Assembly (NCBI RefSeq): GCF_010183535.1
Contig: NC_071331.1
Location: 24,366,001 to 24,430,000 of the forward strand
Direction of reading: 5' to 3'
Source: Caenorhabditis remanei
Lineage: Eukaryota > Nematoda > Chromadorea > Rhabditida > Rhabditidae
DNA: 64,000 nt
Of this stretch, positions 11,936 through 22,600 are shown piece after piece. The position numbers were made by a program, and so were the translations under genes. The first letter of the stretch is position 1. Every line of letters starts with the position of its first letter. Under the pieces are notes generated by a model that searched no databases, was not told the origin of the DNA, and saw only the letters and a list, made by a program, of their open reading frames with translations.

Positions 11936-12424
11936 ATGCTATTTTTCCACTGAAAACCTGCCAAAAGTCAGAAAAATAGCGAAAAACCACCGAAAAGGCT
12001 AACAAACCGACAAAAATTGAAATTGGCGCGCGCACGAGAAACGCGCAAGGGCCCTTGGCGCACATCTCGATCCTTCAATTTTCTTCGATAAAATCGTGAT
12101 TTTTGAATGATTTTTCGAAATCTGTGTTTTGTATTTGCTAAGTGGGACGTCTGGCTACATTTTGAGTACAAAACCCTCGCTGGTGGTTCGGTATGAAGGC
12201 CTTTTTGAAAATGTTTTTTGAAAAAATACTAATTTTTAGTAAAAATGTATAAAATATCTTTAAAACAGCAGAAATTGAAGAAATATTTTGATTTTAACAA
12301 ATTTTCAACGCTGATTTTCATATTTTCAGAGGTAAATTTTTATTACAACATCAAATAGTTACAGTATATTAAAATTATTGATTTTTTCTTCATTCCCCTC
12401 TTTTCCCAACAAAAAATCTCCAGA

Positions 12425-12737
12425 TTATTTTCCGAGTCCCTTGTAATAGGGGAACGATGAGCGAGGTTTGTAGAAGCGTTGGCGGAGGGAACCTACAAAT
12501 TAAAAATTATTGATTTTTTGTTGGCCACGCCCACTTTATAGACTTACGGAGATCTCTAAGAAGACTTTCTCTCTCCTCAGTTGACGGCATGAAGTACTCG
12601 ACGTCATCTGAATTCGAGTTGAGACCGTCCGAATTTTTCCAGGTGTCAACATTGGCTCCGCCCTCTTCTGGTACACTTTGGTGGGTTTGGATGAGGAGAA
12701 GAGTGGCGAAGATGAAGACGAACGTGTAGGTCAGCAT
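12425..12737 (-). CDS. Small secreted peptide precursor, unidentified
   Basis: Two exons on the minus strand (12737-12548, then 12492-12425) join at a GTAAGT donor and TTTGTAG acceptor to give 85 residues. Residues 1-20 (MLTYTFVFIFATLLLIQTHQ) form a clear signal peptide. The mature part is acidic in the middle (a NSDDVEYF stretch) and basic towards the end (RSLRQRFYKPR), finishing SSFPYYKGLGK. It has no cysteines, so it is not an insulin-like or cysteine-knot peptide. A neuropeptide-like or antimicrobial-like precursor is plausible because an Arg-rich segment could be processed, but I recognise no family. The start ATG is the one that directly begins the signal sequence; an upstream in-frame ATG would place charged residues before it. 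Confidence 0.65.
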
Positions 12738-12819
12738 TTTCTGGAAAAATACAGATAGAAAATGTGAGATAACTTTTTCAGATAAACTCAAATCAGGGTG
12801 TAAACACAATTTTCAGATT

Positions 12820-12975
12820 CCTGAGATGAATACCTTTCATTTGATACCCATATTGCCTAGTTTTGATGCAGTTTGAAAATTTAATTTGTGGCGCGACGCG
12901 GTCGCGTCGCGGCTCAAATTTCAAAGTCGTCGGAAACAGGTCGATATGGATATCAAATGAACGGGAATCATTTGG
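12820..12975. repeat. CG-rich MITE-like repeat, copy 2
   Basis: The CCATATTGCC arm, a GCGACGCGGTCGCGTCGCGG centre and a TCGATATGGATATC arm lie just upstream of the secreted-peptide gene. Confidence 0.8.
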
Positions 12976-13429
12976 AGATTACGAATATATGTGTTTCAAG
13001 AGTTTTAAGAGAAACAGCTGAAAGTTAGAAGTCATTTATCACTTTTCAGGTGCTCTAAAATTTTTTTGTCGAAAACTGCAAAAAAAAAGTTGTTCTGGCA
13101 GAAATGTTATTTTTTAACGTTTTCCTCAGATCTATCACTATTTATATATGGTCTCCTAACACACGATGGTGATGACGGAGAAGAGAACCATCAATTATTC
13201 TGAAAGTGACACATGAGAAAAAATATGACACTTTCAGAATTTATGTTCTCGAAGGTTTTCGTTTTATGTTGGGATCCCATTATTCAAAATTTGATCAGCT
13301 ATCGTAAAATTGGCGTCTGGTGATGGTTTTTGGTCGTGGTTTGGGTGAAAAATCTAAAAATTTCAAAAAACGCGCCAACGACGCGCCAGCAATGTAAAAC
13401 TTAATTTGACCTATGAATTATTACTCAGC

Positions 13430-13575
13430 AAACCGAGAGCTTTAAAATGAGCCCCATATCGACTATATTCAGATCACTTTGGTTTTTCGACCACGCGTCG
13501 CGGTCGCGTTGCGTGCCTTGAAATTGAAGTGATCGAAATATAGGCGATATGGGGTTCATTTGAAAGGTCTGAACA
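13430..13575. repeat. CG-rich MITE-like repeat, copy 3
   Basis: Arms AAATGAGCCCCATATCG and CGATATGGGGTTCATTTG flank CCACGCGTCGCGGTCGCG. It has the same layout as the other copies. Confidence 0.85.
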
Positions 13576-14184
13576 CGGGGAGTATGAATATAATAGTCAA
13601 AAGGGAAGAGCACTTGATCTGAAAAAAAATTGAGGGTGGGAAAAATATTTGGAAAAAAAAGTTCAATTTTTTTCAGTTTTAAAAAAGTTACTTGATGAAA
13701 ATTAGAATCTAGTTCTAGGACTAGTTCTAGCTAAAACACATAGAATAATGAATATTCATGATATCAAGTCGTTGACTTAAGATTCCAAAATGACACGACT
13801 CAAACTTATAACTAATTGAATATTCATAAGAAACTCGGATTTTCTCCTTTTTCACTGAATACTCTGACGAATCCAATAGAGAAAAAGAAAAGAGTAAAGT
13901 TTGTGAGAAAAAAAACGAATTTTTAAAATTCCAGGTTTTGGAAATTTTAAAAATCGTGGGAACCTCTGGAGGCGTCGGAATAGTAAAGCAGGTGTACTTT
14001 TGTAGTGGGTCAAGGATTACGGAAAGACTAAAAACCAGTGAAAATGTTATGAAAAATAATGAAAAAAGAGGACAAACTGACCTACAGACAGACAAAGAAT
14101 CACTTTATCAAATTTCCAAAAAAAAAAATTTTTTTTGAAAATTTGACAATATTCAAGGCATCGTCATGGCACCAGATACTGACA

Positions 14185-14765
14185 ACTACTGTCAAAATTA
14201 TCACGGTTGTGTAGATCAAAACCAGGGCTACACTTTTGTTGTTGACAACTTTTTGATATCTATCAAGGCTAGAGAGTTATGGGATGAGAGACGCAGAGAC
14301 CTATCTTTTCCAGTATTTTCACTTAAAACACGGATATCTTACCAAGGAAAAACTATGTTCCAAAATTTTATTACATTAAAGTAATCTCCATAAAATTCTA
14401 CACATTTAGTTAGTTGACAACTTTTTGATAGCTCCGCCCCTTTTTGAGATACGGGCGGTTAAAGTTAGAGCGCTCCCATTTCTCTGTGTCTCTCTGTATC
14501 TCAAAAAGGGGCGGAGCTATCAAAAAGCTGCAAACTAACAAAATGTGTAGAACTTTATGGAGATCATTAGAGCATGATAAAATCCTGAAAACTATTTTTT
14601 CCTTGGTAAGATATCCGTGTTTTAAGTGAAAATACTGGAAAATATAGGTCTCTGCGTCTCTCACCCCATAACTCTCTAGTCTTGATAGCTATCAAAAGGT
14701 TGTCAACTTCAAAAATATAGCTCTGGTTTTGATCTACACAACTGTTATAATTTTGAGACATCCAG
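14185..14765. repeat. Large palindrome of the GTTGACAACTTTTTGATAGC family
   Basis: A nearly perfect 580-bp inverted repeat centred near 14470. The inner part has CTCCGCCCCTTTTTGAGATA arms around a TTTCTCTGTGTCTCTC core. The outer arms (TGTAGATCAAAACC and GGTTTTGATCTACACA) extend the symmetry. It is the only strong member of this family left of 46 kb. Confidence 0.88.
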
Positions 14766-15344
14766 ACGCTAAAAACCCGGACACACAGACAGACAAAGAT
14801 TCCTATGGCAAGAGGGGAACAGGGTCACGCCTTGTAGATCAAAAAAAATTCCAAAAATTTTTTTGATCTACATTTTTTTTCTCGAACACTTTTTCCCGCA
14901 CAAGAAAAATAATAGTAGTGGTCCTTCTAGGCACACCGAAGAGCATATTCATTCATATATTTTCCAGTTAGCTTCCTTTTTTACTCCTCCCACAAAAAAT
15001 GTAATCTAATTATTTTTCTTCTTCCACAAAACTACTTTTTTTTCTTCCGGTCCCTTATTCCATATACATGTGGGTGTAGGTTATTCTAGGTACTAAAAAT
15101 GAGGTCGGGGGGCTCCGTGAGCAAGAATATAATGTAATAATGAAAAAAAAAGGAGAAGAAGAAAATTGGATGGTTGGTTGGGATATGCAAATGGAATGAC
15201 GTGAAGGGGGATTCATATGTAAATTAGAAAATGAGATGGATTTTCAGATTTCCTAAGCCACGCCCACTTTACTACAGTAGTCCTTCTTTCCATGGCCCCG
15301 TAGGCATCCCAATATAAAAACCGTGGTCTGAATTGTACTCAGCT

Positions 15345-15495
15345 TGTTGAGAGCTTTGAAATGAGCACAAACACGACATGTTTCTGATACCTTTGAGTTT
15401 TCGACCATTTTTCAACCGCGCGTCGCGGTCGCGTCGCGGCTGAAATTTGAAGTTAACGGAATATAGGCAATATGGGGCTCATTTTGAAGCTCTTA
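15345..15495. repeat. CG-rich MITE-like repeat, copy 4
   Basis: The GAAATGAGCACAAACACGAC arm is diverged. The centre GCGCGTCGCGGTCGCGTCG and right arm GGCAATATGGGGCTCATTTT are typical. Confidence 0.8.
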
Positions 15496-15944
15496 GTCTC
15501 AGAAAAGTGAATCTGATAATTTGGAGACCTAAAACCTGAAATAAAAGGAGATAGTTGGCTGAAAATGGAAAATCTCCTTCATTCTCCCTCTCTCCTTCAT
15601 CTTTTGAGGTTCATTTGCACCCAATGTGTACCCCGTATCCCAACAACAATAATTAATAAATGTGAACGTGCACTTTGCCACACACACATCCCCCCTTTCT
15701 CTCTCTAACCGTCTAAATCTCTCCAATTTCCTCTTCTCTATCAGAAATCTGGGTGTTTGTGTACCCCACCAGCTAGTTTAGATCATCGGAACACTTTTTG
15801 CACTGATTTTCCCCTAGAAAACTTGAAAATCCCAAAATTTTGACTATTTCGGAAGATTTTCAGATTTCGTCATTTTCAAATAAGTTTTTCCACTATTTTT
15901 TTCTGATTCAGGATTTTTGTTTTAAAAATGTCAATTTTGAATTC

Positions 15945-16110
15945 ACCAAGTTAAGACCTTTCAAATGATACCCATATCGCCTATATTCCGTTGACTTTAA
16001 TTTTCAACACGCAACGCGACCGCGTCGCGTGGTCGAAAAACCAAAAAATTCAAAGTTCTCCAAATATAGTCGATATGGAGCTCATTTTTAAGCTCTCGAC
16101 TAGCTGATTA
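15945..16110. repeat. CG-rich MITE-like repeat, copy 5
   Basis: This copy is in the opposite orientation. It has CCATATCGCCTATATTCCG, then ACGCAACGCGACCGCGTCG, then GTCGATATGGAGCTCATTT. Confidence 0.82.
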
Positions 16111-16156
16111 TGAATCTGACGTTGAAATTGAGAAAAAATGAAACAGAAGCGATATG

Positions 16157-16221
16157 TAGTGGTGGCCGAGTGGTCAAAGTCTCGAGTCACACGGGTGACT
16201 TGGTGGTTCGGTTCCACATAC
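16157..16221 (+). ncRNA. tRNA-like sequence with A box and B box
   Basis: TGGCCGAGTGG (16163-16173) matches a class II tRNA D-arm/A box. GGTTCGGTTCC (16205-16215) matches a T-arm/B box. The acceptor stem does not close convincingly, so this is treated as a tRNA-derived element rather than a working tRNA gene. Confidence 0.55.
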
Positions 16222-16638
16222 CAGAAATTTTTTTGTTGCTTTTTTCCATATATGTTTTCCCACATGGAGAATTCATTTTTTGATGTTTCAGAGGTCTTGG
16301 GACCTACTTTAATCCAAAAAACCGCTCCGAGACACGTCACAGCCACGAGATATCATTGTATCTTTTGTTTCATATCTCTCTGTCCAAGTGTCTGCGTCTC
16401 TTCACTCTTTCTATCTTCATGATGACAATTATCAGTGTCCATTCGTGTCCCGTTTACATCAGCCACCCCCTTATCACTGTCAAATTGATTTTTGATGATA
16501 AATATATTTTTCGTATTATTTTCTTATTTTTTGACTCCGCCCTTCTTATTTGGTTTTTTAAAAGGCGCATTTTCACTTTGGAACAAAAAAAAAATTATTT
16601 TCAAAAATTTTGAAAAAAAAAATTTCAGCCCAAAAAAA

Positions 16639-19600
16639 ATGTCGCTGGGCTTCGCGATCGACCGTGGTGGCACCTTCACAGACGTTATCGTATTCAAGCC
16701 TAATAGTGAGGTAGAAGTACTCAAAGTGCTCTCAGTGGACCCATCGAACTACTCGGATGCACCAACTGAAGCGATCCGACAGGTTTTGGAGAGGGAGAGT
16801 GGAAAGAAGATACCGAGGGGCGTCCCATTGCCGACAGGTGAGGGTTTTAGGGGTTTTTGTTATCTTAGTTGTGTTCAGCTAGTTGAGAGCTTTGAAATGA
16901 GCTCCATATCGGTTAGGTTTGGACCAGGTTGGTTTTTCGACCACGCGTCGCGGTCGCGTTGCGTGTCGAAAATTGAAAGTGACGGAATATAGGCAATATG
17001 GGTATCGTTTGAAAGGTCTAAACATGGAAAAATGAATCTAATAGTTAAACCAGTTAAAAACCATTAAAAAGAAAACAAATTTCGAAAAAAAAATTTTTTG
17101 GTCCAATTTTTAATATTTTCAAAATGTTATGTTTTTTTTTGACATTTCACAGTTAGAATCGTAATCAGTAGCCTAAAAACTTTAAAATGAGCCCCATATC
17201 GGTTAGGTTTGGACTACTTTGGTTTTTTCGACCGCGCGTCGCGGTCGCGTTGCGTGTCTCATGCCTCGAAATTCAATGTTAACGGAATATAGGCAATATG
17301 GGGCTCATTTGAAAGGTCTTAAGGTGGAAAACCAGAATTTTAGACTTAAAATACATGAAAACTGAAAAAAAAAAGAATTTTTCAGATTCCATCTCCTGGA
17401 TCCGTATGGGTACTACTGTAGCCACAAACGCTCTTTTGGAGCGTAAAGGAGAGCGTATCGGACTTCTGATAACTAAAGGGTTCAAGGATCTTCTTTTCAT
17501 CGGAAACCAGTCGCGCCCCAAAATATTCGAATTCAATATTCAAATTCCTGAAGTTCTTTATGATGACGTCATAGAAGTGGACGAGAGAGTACTGATTTTG
17601 GATCAAACGAAAGAATTAATCGGCGAGGGGGCGGAGATTGAGACAACTATCAATGGACTGCAAATTGTTGTGGAGAAACGGCTCGAGGAGGCGGAGCTTA
17701 AGGAGAATTTGAAAAAGTTGAAGGAAAAGGGAATCAGAAGTGTTGCTGTGTTGTTTTTACATAGTTTTATGTGAGTTTTATGGGTTTTTATTATTTTAGT
17801 TGTGTTCAGCTAGTCGAGAGCTTTGAAATAAGCCCCATATCGACTAGGTTTGAACTATTTTGACTTCTGGACCACGCGTCGCGGTCGCGTTGCGTGTCTT
17901 GAAATTTGAAGTGAACGGAATATAGGCGATATGGGGCGCGTTCAAAAGGTATTGACGTGGAAAAGATGAAAATGACTATGTAATGTCATAAATATCATTT
18001 CTGTGTAAAAAAATTCGGGAAAACAAAAATTTCAAAAAAAATTTTTAAAAAAAAATTTTTTTGGAAAAAAAGCGTTGTAACACGTTCTTACAATACGTGT
18101 TCAAGCTACCCAACACTATCTACCGTACCATTTCCAGCTATCCCAGGCACGAGAAACGTGCCGGTGACATCGCCAAGGCATTCGGTTTCGACTACGTCTC
18201 CCTCTCTCACCAAGTGATGCCAATGATAAAAGTGGTGCCACGTGGGTTTACAGTATGCGCCGACGCTTATTTGACACCTAAAATCATGGAGTACTTGGAC
18301 GGATTTCAAGCAGGATTCACCGATTTGTCAAATGTCCGAGTCAACTTTATGCAAAGTGATGGAGGACTCTGTGAGATGAAATCGTGAGTTTGACGTGATC
18401 TACATACGTTTGATCTACATATCAATCAATCAATATTTCAGGTTCCGCGGGTCCCGTGCCATTCTTAGTGGACCCGCTGGAGGTGTCGTTGGAATCGCCA
18501 CGACGGCTTATAAGGAAACGGATAAAAAACCGGTGATCGGTTTTGATATGGGCGGTACCTCCACAGATGTGTGTAGATATAGTGGACATCTGGAACATGT
18601 TATGGAAACGACAACTGCAGGGATTACGATTCAGGCACCACAAGTGAGATTTTTTTCTCGATTTTTTTTTGCTCAAAATCATAAAAAATTGAGTTCTAGA
18701 CTCCCCAAAGCGTGGGAACCATGATAAATATGCAAAAAATAATTCTTCAATTTGACCACCAAGGGGAATCGAACCCCGGTAGTTTTTACTAGGAGCCTGT
18801 CTACCTTGACCTTCCGGCCGAGTATAAAACTGTCTAAAAACTCAACTAATGAGGTCTTCTGGTCAACTTTTAGTTTTTCCAGCGATTTCGAGCAATTAAA
18901 ACTAATTACTACGCTCAAAAATATAAAAATTCTGAAAATTTCTGAAAATCGAAAAAAAAAGAGTTCCAGACTCCTCAAACTCTATCAAATCCAATAAAAA
19001 CAATGCAAAAAAATAAATCTTCAATTTGACCACCATGGGGAATCGAACCCCGGACGCATTTTTACTAGCAGTCTACCTTGACCACTCGGCCACCACTTCT
19101 CTAAATTTTTTCGCTTTTTTTCAGCTCGACATCCGCACCGTTGCCGCCGGCGGTGGTTCCCGTCTCTTCTTCCGTGACGGCCTGTTAATAGTTGGTCCAG
19201 AATCAGCAAGTGCCCACCCGGGACCAGTTTGCTATCGAAAGAATGGATATCTTACTGTAACCGATGCGAATTTGGTTCTGGGAAGAATTCTTCCAGAATA
19301 TTTCCCCAAAATATTCGGACCAAACGCTGATGAGCCATTGGACAAGGAGGCGTCGTATAAGGCGATGGAGGAGATCACAAAAACTATAAATGAGTTTATG
19401 GAGAACGATCCGAATTCTGTGAATCAAAAGTTTACTGTAGAAGAGGTACGTACTGTAGAAGAGGTAGGTACGTAGATCAAAGAAAAAATGAAAAAAGCCC
19501 TCATCTCTCATAATCTGTATCATAGTTCCCACCGTTGTCGACGCCGTCCTCAACCCGGGACACCTTCCCAGATCTCTGACGCCTTCGGGTGGGCAGGAAT

Positions 19601-22600
19601 CAGCAAAGTTTGTAATCATAAGGCACTCAATGGGGGACGAACCCCTGACCCTTGGGGATGTGGATCGCCGGCCGAGCGCCTTAACCACTCGACCACGCGG
19701 CCGCAACCAGGAGAGAAGAAGGGAGGGGGTAGAGGAGAGTGCGCAGTGGGGGAGGGGGGAGGCGTGCGGTGAGGAGAGCAAGGTAGTGTGGCCGAGTGGT
19801 TAGTATCGCCGGCTATGAATCGGAGGGTCCGGGGTTCGAGCCCCACTATAGTTCATTATTTTTTGTTATTTTTTGTTGAGGCTAACTTGAACTTTGCTGA
19901 GGCTAACTTGAACTTTGCTGAGGCTAACTTCAACTTTGCTGAGGCTAACTGAAATTTTGCTGAGGCTAACTAAGAATTTGCTGAGGCTAACTTCAACTTT
20001 GCTGAGGCTAACTTGAACTTTGCTGAGGCTAACTTCAACTTTGCTGAGGCTAACTGAGATTTTGCTGAGGCTAACTAAGAATTTGCTGAGGCTAACTTCA
20101 ACTTTGCTGAGGCTAACTTCAACTTTGCTGAGGCTAACTGAGATTTTGCTGAGGCTAATTTTCCACTGATGGGAAAAGCTGTAATTTAGCCGGAATAACG
20201 AATTTTCAGATTAAAATTTAACCTAAAAACGAATTTTTTCATGTTTTTGATAGAAATTTGTTATTTTTTGTATTTTTTTCGGTGTAAGCTAGCTTGTTCA
20301 TAAACGCCGGTTCTAAGGAAACTCAAACTCAAAAAATCCAAATTTTCTATTCTCCAGGTCGCCCTTGGTTTCCTAGCCGTTGCCAATGAAGAAATGTGTC
20401 GTCCCATCCGAACTCTCACCCAATCCCGTGGCTTCAACCCATCTGAACACGTGCTCGCGTGTTTCGGTGGTGCAGGAGGGCAACACGCGTGTGCAGTGGC
20501 AAAAGTGCTGGGGATTAGTCAAGTGAGAATCCATAAGTACGCTTCATTGCTATCGGCGTACGGAATCGCTCTGGCTGATGTGGTCGATGAGAGTCAGACG
20601 CCAGCGCAGGTGGTTTATGAGAAAGGTGAGAGTTCTAAAATGAAAATTTCAGCTGAAAATGGCTATTCTAGAGCCCAGAACACCAGTAAAATCTCGAAAA
20701 CCGAACTTTCCCACGATTTAACCCCCCGGCCGGAAGGTCAAGGTAGACAGACTCCTAGTAAAAAAAACTACCGGGGTTCGATTCCCCATAGTGGTCAAAT
20801 TGAAGAATTATTTTTTTGCATAGTTTTTATTTTGTTTGTCATGGTGGGAGGAGTCTGGAACTCAATTTTCTTCAATTTTGAGCAACAAAAAAAATGTTGG
20901 AAAATTTTTTATTTGACTTTTTCCAGCAAACTACGCGAAAATCTACTCCCAGTTCATGGATCTTCGTGCAACATCACTAGCTGGTCTTAAGACTCAAGGA
21001 TTCTCGGAAAACCAGATCGAAACCAAGTATTTTATGCATATGAGATACGAGAAGACCGATACAGCAATCATGATATCTTATGACATTGAAAAACCGGAAG
21101 ATTTGATCTACTTCAACGAGGAATTCCGAAAAACTTATCGCCGAGAGTTCGGGTTTGTCCTAGAAGACCGAAATATCATAATTGATGACGTGAGGATTCG
21201 TACGCGTGGAAAATCAGGATGCCACGTGGAAAAACTAATCGATAAGGCACCAGTAGATCAAAAACTAGCTCGCGCCAAATCCCAAACTCTGGTCTATTTC
21301 GAAAATGCAAAATTCGTGGAGACCGGAGTCTACCTTCTCGAGGAAATGCTGGCAGGACAGATTATCAATGGTCCAGCTTTGCTTATCGATAAAAACAGCA
21401 CTATTGTCATCGAACCGTCGAGTACAGTAACCATTACACCACATGGAAATGTGGAGTTACAAATTGGGAATGACGTGGAGAAGGATTTGACGACGGAGGT
21501 GGATCCGATTCGTTTGGCGATTTTTAGTAATCGATTCATGTCGATTGCAGAGCAAATGGGAAGAATATTACAGAGAACTGCGATTTCTACTAATATTAAG
21601 GTAAGAATCACCCCTAATTACCTTTAAAACGGTGTAATAAGAATGCAAAAAACATTTGACCCCAGTGGGGTTCAGTGTTGTTGGGAATTCCGACTTCCGA
21701 CTTCCGACTTCCGACTTCCGGGTTTTTTTCACTTCCAACTTCCGACTTCCGACTTCCGGATAAGAAATTTCACTTCCGACTTCCGACTTCCGACTTCCGG
21801 ATAAGGAATTTTATTTCCGACTTCCGTCATTCCATAGCGGTGGAATTTCGGAAAAGTAAATTTCGCAGAAATACATGGAAAAATTGTCTAGAAGGACAGA
21901 AAATAGGCTTTTCTTCAGCCAAAAACTAATTTTCCACTGATTTTCGGCAATTTTATGATTTTTCTCTTGGGGTTTTTGAATATTTGCGAAAAAATCTAAT
22001 TCCTACTTCCGACTTCCGACTTCCGACTTCCGACTTCCGGGCGTTTTTTCACTTCCGACTTCCGACTTCCGACTTCCGGATAAGAAATTTTACTTCCGAC
22101 TTCCGACTTCCGACTTCCTGATAAGAAAAATCACTTCCAACTTCCGACTTCCGACTTCCGGATAAGAAAATTTTCACTTCCCAACATCTCTGGTGGGGTT
22201 CGAACCCCCGACCCTCAGATTCCAAGCCAAAACTCTTAGCCGCTTAACCAAGAGTGTCACTGAAGAACTAGAGGCGGCGGCGGTAGAAAAGTTTGCGTCT
22301 GCGCGCTCCCCTTCTCCGACCGTTCCCAACCAGTGAAAGGTTTGGCCTAGTGGTTAGTGTCCCCCACTACGAATCTAGGGGTCAGGGGTTCGAACCCCAC
22401 CAAGGTCAATTCTTTTTTGCATTCTTTTCTGAGTACCCTACACGTGTTTCAGGAACGCCTCGACTTCTCGTGCGCCTTATTCGCTCCGGATGGTGGTCTT
22501 ATCGCAAATGCACCGCATATTCCAGTCCATCTTGGTGGTATGCAGTACACTGTCAAATTTCAAATAGACCATCGAGGCATCGAAAATATCAAGGAAGGCG

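Larger units (their letters stand above)
7114..12424. other. Repeat-dominated intergenic region with no convincing conserved gene
   Basis: About 5.3 kb separates ALKBH1 from the small secreted-peptide gene. Annotated separately inside it are a 120-bp tandem repeat, a 74-bp minisatellite, a GGGCC foldback element and a 151-bp tandem repeat. The rest (roughly 7720-9420 and 9760-10280) is A-rich sequence. It includes recurring fragments such as GTGACGGTGTTTGC near 9232 and 11375, which look like old transposon debris. ORFs of 60-140 codons here have biased low-complexity or GGGCC-repeat translations and no recognisable domain. Confidence 0.7.
12976..16638. other. Intergenic region with dispersed repeats, no conserved gene
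   Basis: Between the peptide gene and 5-oxoprolinase lie three copies of the CG-rich repeat, one 580-bp palindrome and one tRNA-like sequence, each listed separately. A short hairpin occurs at 13196-13242. The final 600 bases (16050-16638) form the 5-oxoprolinase upstream region. An acceptor-like TTTCAG occurs at 16623-16628, 11 bases before its ATG. Confidence 0.7.

Noticed and set aside
13196..13242. Short hairpin ATTCTGAAAGTG ... CACTTTCAGAAT as a microRNA precursor
   Set aside because: The stem is only about 15 bp with a small loop, too short for a typical worm pre-miRNA, and the area is repeat-rich.
16157..16221. tRNA-like sequences as functional tRNA genes
   Set aside because: A and B boxes are good, but acceptor stems and anticodon arms do not close in the copies I tested by eye. 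They are kept as tRNA-like elements pending a covariance-model scan.
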